This document shows, piece after piece, positions 25,505 to 34,633 of a stretch of 54,673 bases of DNA (the first letter of the stretch is position 1; each line of letters begins with the position of its first letter). The position numbers and the translations under genes were made by a program. The notes beneath the pieces are model-generated. The model made no database searches. It was not told the origin of the DNA and was given only the letters and a program-made list of their open reading frames with translations. Source of the DNA: Sphaerobacteraceae bacterium (GTDB lineage Bacteria > Chloroflexota > Chloroflexia > Thermomicrobiales > UBA6265); the NCBI GenBank assembly GCA_016781925.1, contig JADDPH010000093.1, positions 1 through 54,673 of the forward strand, read 5' to 3'.

Positions 25505-25554
25505 GGATGGCCGAATCCCGGCCCTCAAGCCTGAGGTCCGGGGTTCGGCCATCC
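25505..25554. terminator. Long perfect-type hairpin
   Basis: A 50-base inverted repeat. A 17-bp outer stem (25505-25521 with 25538-25554, one wobble) and, after one mismatch, a 5-bp inner stem close on the loop AGCC. It lacks a clear T-run on either strand, so it may be a terminator of the bidirectional U-less type, or part of a small structured RNA made from the promoter at 25721-25749. Confidence 0.55.
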
Positions 25555-25720
25555 TCACACCATACCTGCCCACCCGAAACCTTAGAGGCAGCTACGCACC
25601 TGAGGAGGAGAAAACCGAGACCGGACACGGATGCCGCGGAAGGGAGTCCTCGAGGTCTCCATTCCCTCATGCTCGCCGGGTCCCTGGCGAGCGGCCGCGT
25701 GTCCTTGGCCTCGTACGTAC

Positions 25721-25749
25721 ACGATAGAACGGGCGTTCGTATTTGTCAA
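25721..25749 (-). promoter_or_regulatory. Promoter with SOS-box-like operator
   Basis: Minus-strand TTGACA (25744-25749), 17-bp spacer, TATCGT (25721-25726). Filling the spacer next to the -10 box is GAACGCCCGTTC (25727-25738), a perfect match to the GAAC-N4-GTTC LexA/DinR box of Firmicutes and Actinobacteria. A repressor there would block RNA polymerase. Which transcript it controls is unclear. Confidence 0.6.
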
Positions 25750-26334
25750 GAGGCAGCGCGAATCAACCCACCGTATCCGGCCCGGGATGCCGTTCCATGT
25801 GCTTTGCAGGCACGGTTCTTCGACGTGAAGCTTGCCTGCGCCTCGGGCCATTGAAACGGGTCCGGTCGCCAGGCCCGGCACTCCCCTCCGACCGACGCGT
25901 GTCTGCGATAGCGACCAGGGAGCCGGCGAACATGCACCCTCTCGGGGCAGTGGACGGAGTCAGCAACTCCCGCTCCCCTCGTGAATGGGACGCATGTGCC
26001 ACGCCGGACCACCCGCGTGTGCAGCATCGGCGTTATGGACCCTGCGACCAGGTGGCGTTCCCCATCAAGGGGGACAACGCGGGCGATCCTGTCCCGCCGC
26101 CTGCGGCGGCATCCCGCCAGCCGGACCCAGCGGGTCGCCCGGGCCTGCCAGCCGGTCCAGGAATGGCTTGGGCCGCTTCGCACCGCACCGCCAGGCGGGC
26201 CTCACAGTCGGTCTCGATCTGGTTCCCGGCGGTATGGAGAGGGTCCGCGCGTCAGACGCGCACCACCACAAGGCCGACTCGGACACCGACCGGCCACGCT
26301 TGCAAAGCCGGTGGCCGCCGGGCCGCCGCTTTGC

Positions 26335-26340
26335 TAAACT
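26335..26340 (+). promoter_or_regulatory. Extended -10 box of the tRNA-Ser genes
   Basis: TGCTAAACT (26332-26340) is an extended -10 element ending six bases before the first tRNA-Ser, so the transcript would start at or next to the mature 5' end. No good -35 box precedes it. Confidence 0.5.
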
Positions 26341-26346
26341 GACGAG

Positions 26347-26435
26347 GGAGAGGTGTCCGAGTGGTTGAAGGTGCCGCTCTCGAAAAGCGGTGAGGTGTTG
26401 AGCCTCCGTGGGTTCGAATCCCACCCTCTCCGCCA
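26347..26435 (+). tRNA. tRNA-Ser (CGA)
   Basis: Acceptor stem GGAGAGG/CCTCTCC, a D arm, anticodon loop CTCGAAA giving anticodon CGA, a long variable arm typical of serine tRNAs, and a TTCGAAT T-loop. Discriminator G and an encoded CCA (26433-26435) follow. Confidence 0.95.
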
Positions 26436-26466
26436 CATGGGTCCACTGTGGTCTACACCCACTCCC

Positions 26467-26556
26467 GGAAGGGTCGCATAGCCTGGCCTAGTGCGCGCGA
26501 CTGGAAATCGCGTAGGCGGTAACTCCGCCTCGAGGGTTCGAATCCCTCCCCTTCCG
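26467..26556 (+). tRNA. tRNA-Ser (GGA)
   Basis: Acceptor stem GGAAGGG/CCCTTCC, anticodon loop CTGGAAA giving anticodon GGA, long variable arm, TTCGAAT T-loop and discriminator G. CCA is not encoded. It begins 31 bases after the other tRNA-Ser and is probably cotranscribed with it. Confidence 0.95.
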
Positions 26557-26791
26557 CCCCCCTCATCCCCCGTTGCGCCAAGAGCAGGACCGCTCACGCC
26601 GTGGATCCTCCATCCTATCCGGCCCTGCCCGGATCGCCGGAACGCTATCCACGGCCGTCGCTCTTAGCCGCAAGTCCAAGAAGTGATGCACACTCGGCTG
26701 GCGATTCATTGAACGATGAAAGCCCCTGCAAGATCACATTAAATCGGGTAATGGGCCTACCCTGTTGCCTGCCCCTTCCCCACGGTGTCGA

Positions 26792-28240
26792 TTACGGAGC
26801 CACCGAGTCCCGCTCAACAGGAAGACTTCCGGCAAGGTCTGCACAGCGGTCCGCGAGTGTTTCATAGGGAGCTGCCCGAGCGAAATCTGTGACCGCATGG
26901 CTATATGCCTGCAAGCCCAATGCAACCGCGGATCGGTCGCTCTCGAGGTCGTATCCGTCCCTTCCAGCCTCCGAGAAACGATTCATGGCCGTCTCCAACT
27001 CCGCGAACACGGAGATTAGGAGGTCATTGAGCTCCTCAGCCGCCCCCGGTGGACTACTCTCACGCTGCTGTTCAGCTAACTCTCCGAATCGGGAACCGAA
27101 GCTCGCACTAGTTTGCGGTGACTGGACAGACTTCGGACCCACTTGACCGAGAAGGACCATCAACGCTTGAGCCTCCCGCCTCCGCTCCGCCGTCTCTGAC
27201 CACCACCGCTCTACGTCGGAGCAGTCGGTTGTGTCCGGACCAGGCGTGGGCGTGGGCTTGGCGGGTTGATCGTCAGCCCCCCCGGGCAGCTCCTCCGTCA
27301 CTAACTCCACGAGCTCCGGTACCGCCTCAGGGTCGTTCTGATCCTCCGGGGCGCTGAGTGTACGCAGGAGCACTGCCTCGCCGGGAGCAAGGGAGCGCAC
27401 CGTCATTGTTTCCACCATGGCGATCCCGGTGGCGGTGGTGTATCGAAGGAGCAGGGTGGTTGACGCCTGTTCCTCCGCGTCGACGCTCTCGATGGTCGCC
27501 CCGGGGGTGTTCAGCCGCCGATCCTCGCCGTACGCTTGCAACGCTTCCTCCTCACTAAGGTCGGTGAAGAGGCCACGGTACTCAAGGTAGATATCTCCGG
27601 CCGTCAGACGGAAGTCGTCTCTATCGTTCGGCACGGATGTCGTTGCCCCCGGATCCCATGGTGCTTGCCATGTGACCCGGTAGCCAAACTGGGGGCTCGT
27701 GTAGGTGTTGCCGCTGATCGGCTCCTCTGTTGTCGCCGGCGGAGCCGCCTCGTCCTCCGGCGCGTCAGGCTCCGGCTCTCCGCCGAAGCGAGCGATTTGA
27801 GCATCGACGAACGCCCTGTCCCGCCCGAAGAACCATCGCCATTCGCCGCCGCTCTCGACCAGGCGGAGGACACCCTCCGTAACGGTGCCATCCGCGTAAG
27901 GCTGTGAGAAGGTAACCTCCGCGGTGCCCGGATACGTGACTCCGGTGACCCCCCATGTCCAGTCGACGAAACTCACTGAGAGTACGGTGATCACGCCCGG
28001 TCCAAGGGGCGCCGACTCCGCTTCGTACCATCCGACCACAGCTTGACGCGGCACGACTGCCTGCGCATCCGGGTGCATGCGGTCGTAGAGGGCGTCATAC
28101 CCACCTTCGGCTTCCAAGCGGGAAAGGTCCACCGCGGCCGCCGCGGCGTCGGCCGCACGATCCTGAGCAACGGCTGGATGAGGCAAGCCGCCTAGGAGGA
28201 GAAGCAGACTCAGGAACGGGACGAGGGGAACCCGGTACAT
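26792..28240 (-). CDS. Secreted protein of unknown function
   Basis: 482 aa. ATG at 28240, five bases after GGAGG. Residues 1-25 are a signal peptide (hydrophobic run, cleavage near AVAQD). The first half (about 30-140) resembles an NTF2-like/MecA_N-type alpha-beta fold: a helix, then strands with WYEAE, VTYPGTAEVTF and a GEWRWFFG ending. This is a weak inference. A charged linker follows, then a strand-rich domain with FGYRVTWQAPWD, as seen in many secreted proteins that continue with surface-exposed beta sandwiches, and last a helical region with ELAEQQRES. I cannot assign a function. A possible TATGAT -10 box lies at 28292-28297. Confidence 0.7.
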   Translation of the reverse strand: MYRVPLVPFLSLLLLLGGLPHPAVAQDRAADAAAAAVDLSRLEAEGGYDALYDRMHPDAQAVVPRQAVVGWYEAESAPLGPGVITVLSVSFVDWTWGVTGVTYPGTAEVTFSQPYADGTVTEGVLRLVESGGEWRWFFGRDRAFVDAQIARFGGEPEPDAPEDEAAPPATTEEPISGNTYTSPQFGYRVTWQAPWDPGATTSVPNDRDDFRLTAGDIYLEYRGLFTDLSEEEALQAYGEDRRLNTPGATIESVDAEEQASTTLLLRYTTATGIAMVETMTVRSLAPGEAVLLRTLSAPEDQNDPEAVPELVELVTEELPGGADDQPAKPTPTPGPDTTDCSDVERWWSETAERRREAQALMVLLGQVGPKSVQSPQTSASFGSRFGELAEQQRESSPPGAAEELNDLLISVFAELETAMNRFSEAGRDGYDLESDRSAVALGLQAYSHAVTDFARAAPYETLADRCADLAGSLPVERDSVAP

Positions 28241-28551
28241 CACGGCCTCCGTGAGTGGAAAAGGTCGGTGCGCAGGCAAGCCTGCAGCCGAATCATACTC
28301 AAGCGACCGATGAGGGCATGACGGAGCCCCGCCTTGCTCCGGTCCTTCCTAGCCAAAGGTGACCTGTGGTGGTCAACGCTGTGAGCGGCCAGCCGCGATG
28401 TGACAACCCCGCGCTGATCCGTCCGCGAGGAGGGCAGATCCGACAACCCGCCGAGATGGCCGATCCAGCGGTCATAGGACAGCCGCTGGAGCCCCCAGTG
28501 TGGCCTCGAGCATCGACACCGGCGAAGACCACGGCGTTCGGAAGCACGTCC
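28241..28551. other. Intergenic upstream of the secreted-protein gene
   Basis: About 310 bases between the ribokinase stop and the secreted-protein start. A TATGAT hexamer on the minus strand (28292-28297) is a plausible -10 box about 50 bases before the start codon; no matching -35 stands out. I see no gene. Confidence 0.4.
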
Positions 28552-29484
28552 TCAGCGGGTCGTTTCGACCAACCGGTCGATCTCCTCCCGGTGCGGCATC
28601 GACGGTTGGGCACCCGCCTTCGTGACCGCGAGCGACCCCGCCGCGACGCCTACCCTGGCGGCCTCGATGGGGTCAACTCCCTCCGCGAGGCGCGCTGCCA
28701 TGGCTCCGCAGAAAGCGTCTCCTGCTCCGGTCGTGTCCACGACCTCGACCGGCGGTGCCGCGATTCGCTCCATGCGCTGCCCGTCTCGAACCACAGCACC
28801 GGCGGCACCGAGGGTGACAACAACGCACCGCGGGCCCAGCGCGGCTAATGCCTCTGCCACATCCACCCAATTGGGAGATCCATCAGAATGTTCCGATAGG
28901 CTGACCGCCTCGCTCTCGTTGACCAACAATACGTCCGCCAGCGGCACCAGCGTCCGCCCGTTTTCTGGCTCGGGCGTCGCGTTCAACATCGTCACAGCCC
29001 CCGCCTCTCGGGCGGCCTTATAGAGGCGCTCCAGCGTCGGAATCGGGAGTTCCAGGGTTGTCAGCACGACGTCCGGTCGCACCTGATCGAAGGCCGTGGC
29101 CGCCTGTTCCGGCGTCACCGTCAGCGTAGCCCCAGGCACGTACAGGATCCGATTCTCCCCACTCTCCTCTACAGCGATCAGCGCCACGCCCGACGCCATC
29201 GAGGCATCGATGGTCACCGCGGCCACGTCCACCCCCTCGCGTTGAAGGTCGGCGAGTCGTTGGCGCCCAAAGTCGTCCTGCCCCACGGCCCCCAAGATCG
29301 CGGTCCGCACGCCCGACCGGGCGGACGCGACTGTCTGGTTTGCGCCCTTACCGCCGCCGAAGACGTTGAAGTCGGACCCTGTCACCGTCTCCCCGGCTTC
29401 CGGTGCCCGCGTGGTCCGCGCGACCAGATCCGTGTTGATGGCGCCGCCCACCAGGACCGCGTTTCGGGCGTCGTTCTCTGGCAC
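28552..29484 (-). CDS. rbsK: Ribokinase (PfkB family)
   Basis: 310 aa. Starts at GTG 29484, four bases after GAGGGGGG. PfkB-family ribokinase phosphorylates ribose at O5. Motifs are the N-terminal VGGAINTDLV and GGGKGANQTVASAR substrate block, and the C-terminal VVDTTGAGDAFCGAMAARL with the catalytic Asp. Length is standard. The gene lies 28 bases after the TgpA gene, so it is probably cotranscribed with the MoxR-DUF58-TgpA set, an unusual partner. The specific sugar could differ from ribose. Confidence 0.87.
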   Translation of the reverse strand: MPENDARNAVLVGGAINTDLVARTTRAPEAGETVTGSDFNVFGGGKGANQTVASARSGVRTAILGAVGQDDFGRQRLADLQREGVDVAAVTIDASMASGVALIAVEESGENRILYVPGATLTVTPEQAATAFDQVRPDVVLTTLELPIPTLERLYKAAREAGAVTMLNATPEPENGRTLVPLADVLLVNESEAVSLSEHSDGSPNWVDVAEALAALGPRCVVVTLGAAGAVVRDGQRMERIAAPPVEVVDTTGAGDAFCGAMAARLAEGVDPIEAARVGVAAGSLAVTKAGAQPSMPHREEIDRLVETTR

Positions 29485-29512
29485 GTAGCCCCCCTCTGGG
29501 CTCACCGCTCGA

Positions 29513-32077
29513 TCACGACCGCCGGCGCAGAAGTTTCGATCGCAGCAGGGCTCTTCGGAGCTGCCGCCAGGCAAATCGCCCCTCTGCACTGGGAAGGACT
29601 GGACGGCCACCGTACCGCTCGGCAGCGTAAAGATCCGCCACGAGCCGTGCCGGCGTTCCCGCGGCTGGCACGGCTCGTCCGATCTCCGCCGCATACTCAG
29701 CTGGCGTCATCACCGGCGTCGGTCGCACCCCAAGCCAGCGTCCCATCCGGACAGCCCTCGCGTAAAGGGAAGCAGCGGGGCTCAATCCTCGAAGTCCCCA
29801 TCGCCACGCCCCAACTGCCGCCAGCGCCAGCGCCGCCAGGGCGAAGACAACCAGCGCCGAGAGCATGCCGACGTTCTTCTGCGTTCGGTCCAGGAGCGAG
29901 GGCTGCTGCCCGGACTCCGTCGTCGCAGGCGGCACCGGCGTCGACTCAGCGCCTGTCGCTGGAGTCGACGCTGGGGTCGGAGTCGGTGTAGGTGTGGGCG
30001 CCGGGTCACTCGTCGCTTGCGGCCGGTCCGACCCGTACTCGATCAGTGGGCGGGAAGCCGTCGGCTCAAAGGGCACCCAGCCATACTTCGGAAAGTAGAC
30101 CTCCACCCAGGCGTGAGCGTTCCGTTCACGATAGACGTAGGCACCGGTTCCGTCATCGTAGGGTACGGGATAGTATCCAACAGCGACCCGGGCGGGAATG
30201 TCGAGAGACCGCACCATCACCGCCATGGCGGAGGCATAGTACTCACAGTACCCCTCCTTGCTGTCAAAGAGCACGTAGTCGACCACGTCCTGGTCATCGG
30301 GCGGCGCCTTGATATTCTCCTCGTAGGTGATCCGTGCTCGCACCTCATCCTGAATCGCTGTCGCGATGTCGAAGGGGTTGTCCTCTCCCTCAGCCACCGC
30401 GGCTGCGAGATCCCGCGTCCGGTCCGTGATGGTCGTCGGGAGTTGCAGGTAACGGTCACGCACGTAGTCCGGAAAGTCGGTGCCCGCGACTCGCAATTGC
30501 CCGGGCGACGCCGTGCTTCGCAAGCCTTCAACCTCGTAGGCGGCTCCCACCCCGACCGGCTCCCGACCAAAGACGGCCTCCACATCGTCGTAGACTGGGA
30601 CCTGCCCGCTTACCGAGAGGGTTACGGCGCCGTCGTCCCCCACAGTCCACCGCGTGCGGAGAAAGCGGCCGCGCTGCGTCGCCTGTTCCGCCTCCACCCG
30701 GGCGGCCAGCCCTGGATCAGTGATGACGGGCTCACCGTCAGGACCCGGCGCGAAGGTGGCCTGCCCCAGCAAGTCTGCGAGGCCGAGCAGATCTGGCGGA
30801 AGGGCAGCATCGTCCTCGCCCAGCACAAATCGCTCCCCTTCGAGCTGGCGCCAGGAGAGCTGCACGCTGGTGGGCTGGTCACTCTCTTCGTAGGTCTCCA
30901 AGGTGAGGAGCAGGTCCCCCTTCGGCCGCAACACGGTCAGCTCGCCGGCAACCTCCGCCCGCGCCTGCGTCACCTCTGGCGAGAGGCTAACGTTCTGCTT
31001 CGGCTGAAACGTCATCTGGGGGGAGTACCGGCCGCCGTCGACGCCCCGCTCATCGAATGTCCGTTCGACATCACTGCGCCAGCCTCGGCCATCGTACCGA
31101 TCGTAGCGCCGGCCGACGAGATACGCCGGGTCTTCCGCCTGGAGTGCGATCACCGGATCGTCACTCAGGTTCAGCGGTCCACCTAACTCGAACGCATCCC
31201 GGAAAGCGGAGTACGAGCCACCGCTATTGCCGTTTGAACCAGACAGCGACCCGAACCACCGCTCCCACTGCCGCTCAACCGTCTCCCACCGGCCATCCAC
31301 CCGCTCCCAAGCCGCATCGAGAGCATCTCCGCCCGCATTCGTCGGTAGCGTCCAAGCCAGCAGGACCACTGCCAACGCCACGTTGGCGCCCACGCCCAGG
31401 AAACGCCAGGGCAGCCGCTCCGGGGCCGGGATGTGAAACCTGGACCACTCCTCCTGGCGTCGAAACGCGAAATGGCGGGCGGAGAGGGTGCACGCCGCGA
31501 CGAGGTAGACAACGAGAGGGCCCGAGCCATCGTCCGGCGAGTAGCCGAGATTGATCATGATCACGAAGCCGGGCAGCAGCACGGACGCCATCAGCCAGCG
31601 CCGTCGAAACAGTGTCCAGGCCGACATGTATGCCACCAGCCAGACGGTGACCCCCAGGAGCACGACGAACAGGTAGCGATCATCACTCTGACCGCCCTCC
31701 ATGTTCAGATCCCACCACCGCTCAGCGCGGTCCCAGAGGGCCAGCAGCCGCGCTCTCCGGTCCGCCCCAAGTTGCTCGGACACCGAAGCCACTTGAACGG
31801 CGACAAATCCCACCCCTACCCCGAAGGCGACGAGATGGGCGATCACATCTGGCACGGTCGTCTTCGCGAGTCCAAGTCCCACCAGAGCGGCGACCGCGGC
31901 GACGACGGGAAGGATCCTCAGCCCCTCGTCCCAGTCCGCTCGCTGAATGGACCACGCGGCCGACAGTACCAGGACGAGATGCAGCGCGACGGTCGTCCAG
32001 CCTTCGGCCGGTCGTAGCCCACGGATCCAGGCGCCCCCGTGCAATCCGCGTCGGCGGGGCGCTACCACGCTAGCCAT
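29513..32077 (-). CDS. TgpA-type membrane transglutaminase-like protein
   Basis: 854 aa. Five or six membrane helices occupy the first ~240 residues. A long outer part follows with a transglutaminase-core domain: KEGYCEYYASAMAVMVRSLDIPARVAVGYY carries the catalytic Cys, NAHAWVEVYF the His, and WVPFEPT lies where the acidic residue is expected. A T/P linker and one more helix lead to a cytoplasmic C-terminal segment like DUF4129. TgpA proteins commonly sit with MoxR and DUF58 genes, as here, and act on envelope proteins or peptides by a poorly known reaction. It overlaps the DUF58 stop by eight bases. Confidence 0.9.
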   Translation of the reverse strand: MASVVAPRRRGLHGGAWIRGLRPAEGWTTVALHLVLVLSAAWSIQRADWDEGLRILPVVAAVAALVGLGLAKTTVPDVIAHLVAFGVGVGFVAVQVASVSEQLGADRRARLLALWDRAERWWDLNMEGGQSDDRYLFVVLLGVTVWLVAYMSAWTLFRRRWLMASVLLPGFVIMINLGYSPDDGSGPLVVYLVAACTLSARHFAFRRQEEWSRFHIPAPERLPWRFLGVGANVALAVVLLAWTLPTNAGGDALDAAWERVDGRWETVERQWERWFGSLSGSNGNSGGSYSAFRDAFELGGPLNLSDDPVIALQAEDPAYLVGRRYDRYDGRGWRSDVERTFDERGVDGGRYSPQMTFQPKQNVSLSPEVTQARAEVAGELTVLRPKGDLLLTLETYEESDQPTSVQLSWRQLEGERFVLGEDDAALPPDLLGLADLLGQATFAPGPDGEPVITDPGLAARVEAEQATQRGRFLRTRWTVGDDGAVTLSVSGQVPVYDDVEAVFGREPVGVGAAYEVEGLRSTASPGQLRVAGTDFPDYVRDRYLQLPTTITDRTRDLAAAVAEGEDNPFDIATAIQDEVRARITYEENIKAPPDDQDVVDYVLFDSKEGYCEYYASAMAVMVRSLDIPARVAVGYYPVPYDDGTGAYVYRERNAHAWVEVYFPKYGWVPFEPTASRPLIEYGSDRPQATSDPAPTPTPTPTPASTPATGAESTPVPPATTESGQQPSLLDRTQKNVGMLSALVVFALAALALAAVGAWRWGLRGLSPAASLYARAVRMGRWLGVRPTPVMTPAEYAAEIGRAVPAAGTPARLVADLYAAERYGGRPVLPSAEGRFAWRQLRRALLRSKLLRRRS

Positions 32078-33347
32078 CGTGCGTTCGCCCTCCGACCGGG
32101 GAACCCGGCCCGTGCGTCGATGACAGCGCGATTCCGATGTCGTCGCCGTGCTTCACGAGGTGAGTGGGGATGCCAGCGGCCACCAAACCGCTGACCACAA
32201 GAAGCGAGCCGTCGGCCGGCGCGAAGGTGGCTGGCTCGACGACGATCGCCGCTGCCGGGACCTGGCGCCCGACGATCCCGACCATCGCAGCGACCCATGC
32301 CTCGTCGGTGGATGGGGTGATCGCGATGAGGCCGCTCTGCCGGCCGAAGCGCCGTCCCTCCACCATCAGCACCTCGGCAAGCGGACGATTCCCATCCGCC
32401 CGCACAACCGCGAGTGTCTCCAAAATCTTGATGTACTGACGGTCTGACCGATCAGCAGGGATCACCTCATGAAAGCCACCGCTAGCTATGAGTCCCACGC
32501 TCCGGCCCTCATCAAGGCACCGCCGAGCTAGCGAAGCGGCAATCGTGACTGCATACTCCGCGGTGGAATCGAGCCACCCGTGCAGCCCCATCCCATCCGG
32601 ACCCGCCGCGGCTGCGCGGACCTCGCCGGCAGCCCGGTGTTGCGTCTGCTCCAGGTCCAGGACGAGCCAGACGTCGGCACTTGGATCGAAGTCAAACTCT
32701 TTGATCATCAACTTCCCAAGACGTGCCGTGGCCGCCCAACTGATCCGGTTAAAGGCATCCCCGGTGGTGTAATCGCGAACCCCGGCGATGCTCGGGGTCA
32801 CGAACGGATTCCGCTGCGGGGTCGCCTTCCCTCCAGAGATGTTCCCCCGTGGCAGAGAAAACCTGCTGACATCAACGGTGGCTGGATAGACGATGAGCTC
32901 GTGGGAACCCGGCACCCGCATCGACCGCGGGAAGAGGCCGAACGGGTCGCCGGAACGGACCATCAACGGTCCAACGCGGTACCGTCCGCGTCGCACGCAG
33001 AGGGTCTCCACCCGCCACTCGGTCCGACCCCGCCCTCGCACATGCACCACCCGGCTCGCCTGGTGCACCGGCAACGTCGAGTAATCCCGTACCTCGAGCC
33101 AGAGCTTCGGAAACCACCCCCGGTTCCGAAGCTCAATCCGCTCCGCCACAGGCTGCCCGACCTGGGATCGGTCGGTTGACGTCTCTCGCGTAATGGACAC
33201 GGACCGAAGGCTCAACCGGCTCCACACATAGGCGACAATGAGGAGGCCGACGAGAGCGACAACCAGTTGATTGAGAAACGGCCAGTCGTTGACCTGGGCC
33301 AGGACCACGATCCCGAGGATCAGCAGGATAACCTTGAGCGCGTTCAC
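32070..33347 (-). CDS. DUF58 (vWA-like) protein
   Basis: 425 aa with a GTG start. Two N-terminal membrane helices (residues 5-22 and 25-42) precede a beta-rich part and the DUF58 signature GVRDYTTGDAFNRISWAATARLGKLMIKEFD. A vWA-like fold follows, with VWLVLDLEQ in the expected metal-site strand. DUF58 proteins are thought to be substrates or adaptors of MoxR AAA ATPases. It begins six bases after the MoxR stop and overlaps the TgpA start, making a compact three-gene unit. Confidence 0.9.
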   Translation of the reverse strand: MNALKVILLILGIVVLAQVNDWPFLNQLVVALVGLLIVAYVWSRLSLRSVSITRETSTDRSQVGQPVAERIELRNRGWFPKLWLEVRDYSTLPVHQASRVVHVRGRGRTEWRVETLCVRRGRYRVGPLMVRSGDPFGLFPRSMRVPGSHELIVYPATVDVSRFSLPRGNISGGKATPQRNPFVTPSIAGVRDYTTGDAFNRISWAATARLGKLMIKEFDFDPSADVWLVLDLEQTQHRAAGEVRAAAAGPDGMGLHGWLDSTAEYAVTIAASLARRCLDEGRSVGLIASGGFHEVIPADRSDRQYIKILETLAVVRADGNRPLAEVLMVEGRRFGRQSGLIAITPSTDEAWVAAMVGIVGRQVPAAAIVVEPATFAPADGSLLVVSGLVAAGIPTHLVKHGDDIGIALSSTHGPGSPVGGRTHDG

Positions 33348-33353
33348 CGCCGG

Positions 33354-34349
33354 TCAGTCCGCCGCACGTCGCCCACCCCACCCGCTGCCGGCTCGGCCAA
33401 CGGGCTGGGCGCCGGGTACGGGCACCTGTCGCAGCAAATCCTCCACGACCCCCCGGCTGTCGCTGTTCTTCATTCGGGCGGCCGGGCTGACAATCACCCG
33501 GTGCGCCAGGGTCGGCTCCGCTAGCCCTTTGACGTCGTCGGGAATGACGTAGTCGCGCCCGCTCAACGCGGCCCAGGCCCGAGAGGCGTTATAGAGCGCC
33601 ACGGAGCCCCGGGGGCTGGCCCCAAGGTAGACATCCCCATGGTGCCGGGTCGCCTCGACGAGGGCAACGATGTACTCCTTCACCGGCTGCGCCACATGGA
33701 CTTCCCTGATCGCCGCCTGGGCCGCGACCAGATCCTCCACGCGCACCACCTGGGCCAAACTCTCCAGCGGGTGAGCCCGGTGCTGCCGGTCCAGCATTTC
33801 CAACTCCCCAGCCCGGCCCGGGTAACCGAGCGACAACCGGATCAGGAACCGGTCTAACTGCGCCTCCGGCAACGGAAAGGTTCCTTCGTACTCAATCGGG
33901 TTCTCCGTCGCCAACACCACGAAGGGAGACGGGAGCGGGTGCGTCACCCCGTCCACCGTCACCTGCGCCTCCTCCATCGCCTCCAGCAGTGCCGCCTGGG
34001 TCTTGGGGGTGGCCCGGTTGATCTCGTCCGCGAGAACCATCTGGGCGACCACTGGGCCGGGCCGAAAGACGAACGTTCCGCTCCGTTGGTCAAAGACGTT
34101 GACACCGGTCACGTCGCTCGGCAGCAGATCGGGGGTGAACTGAATCCGCTTGAAGGTGCTCCCGATGCTGCGGGCGATCGCCTTGGCAAGGACCGTCTTG
34201 CCGACCCCCGGCACATCCTCAATCAGGACGTGGCCGCGGCAGAGCAGCGCCACCAGGACGAGTTGAACTTCTCGCCGCTTGCCGACGATGACCCGCTCGA
34301 CGTTGTCGCTCGTCATCCGGGCGACGGCTTGGACGGTGCTCGGGTCCAT
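33354..34349 (-). CDS. MoxR family AAA+ ATPase
   Basis: 331 aa from the ATG at 34349 (GGAGGAG lies about 12 bases upstream; a GTG at 34373 is an alternative). Walker A is [16 protein letters not shown], Walker [12 protein letters not shown], sensor 1 [11 protein letters not shown]; the C-terminal lid has [10 protein letters not shown]. MoxR ATPases remodel or activate partner proteins, often vWA proteins. Here it heads the MoxR-DUF58-TgpA unit and is divergent from polA, 284 bases away. Confidence 0.93.
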   Translation of the reverse strand: MDPSTVQAVARMTSDNVERVIVGKRREVQLVLVALLCRGHVLIEDVPGVGKTVLAKAIARSIGSTFKRIQFTPDLLPSDVTGVNVFDQRSGTFVFRPGPVVAQMVLADEINRATPKTQAALLEAMEEAQVTVDGVTHPLPSPFVVLATENPIEYEGTFPLPEAQLDRFLIRLSLGYPGRAGELEMLDRQHRAHPLESLAQVVRVEDLVAAQAAIREVHVAQPVKEYIVALVEATRHHGDVYLGASPRGSVALYNASRAWAALSGRDYVIPDDVKGLAEPTLAHRVIVSPAARMKNSDSRGVVEDLLRQVPVPGAQPVGRAGSGWGGRRAAD

Positions 34350-34606
34350 CGGGCCTAAGGCTCCTCCCCGCACCGGCCCTACCGGGACGCGGGTTTCGGT
34401 CTATGTACGAAACTGGGGAGAGGGCGGTTTTGGCCTGGCCCAGAGCGGATTGCCATCATCAGCACACCTGCTTACGGCCATCGCGGTGGTGCGACGCCCC
34501 AGGCGCGTTGAACCGTCACAGCAACGTGAAAAGTATAGCAATCCTTGCTGCCCGATGCCCGTCCGCGCGGGACGATTGGCCGCGCCGCATCGACCCGCCA
34601 GGGCAC

Positions 34607-34612
34607 TATACT
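34607..34612 (+). promoter_or_regulatory. polA -10 box
   Basis: TATACT, a near-consensus -10 element. It ends eight bases before AAGGAGG, so the polA leader would be very short. No convincing -35 hexamer at 17 bases upstream. Confidence 0.45.
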
Positions 34613-34633
34613 CGCGTCACAAGGAGGCACACT

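Larger units (their letters stand above)
25228..26346. other. Gene-poor kilobase
   Basis: No frame is convincing. On the minus strand there is an SOS-box-like promoter (25721-25749) and, about 165 bases downstream of it, a long hairpin (25505-25554). A short frame on that strand (25434-25670, 78 codons) follows the promoter, with only a weak ribosome site. From 25850 to 26340 I see nothing beyond the extended -10 box of the tRNA genes. Confidence 0.45.

Noticed and set aside
24398-25534. Plus-strand Gly/Val/Ala-rich frame of 378 codons
   Set aside because: Its repeats mirror the Pro/Thr-rich lipoprotein on the other strand, which has a proper lipobox and ribosome site.
25712-25722. Same 11-mer (CGTACGTACAC) at 25712-25722 and 41182-41192, each next to a promoter
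   Set aside because: The core is the palindrome GTACGTAC, expected about once in 54 kb by chance; two copies are not enough to claim a shared operator.
25507-25854. Plus-strand frame with a GGAAGG site before its ATG
   Set aside because: The ribosome site is good, but the ATG sits inside the long hairpin, the protein has no domain, and composition is unlike neighbours. Left as a low-likelihood alternative.
30017-31186. 389-codon plus-strand frame
   Set aside because: Antisense to the TgpA transglutaminase; shadow.
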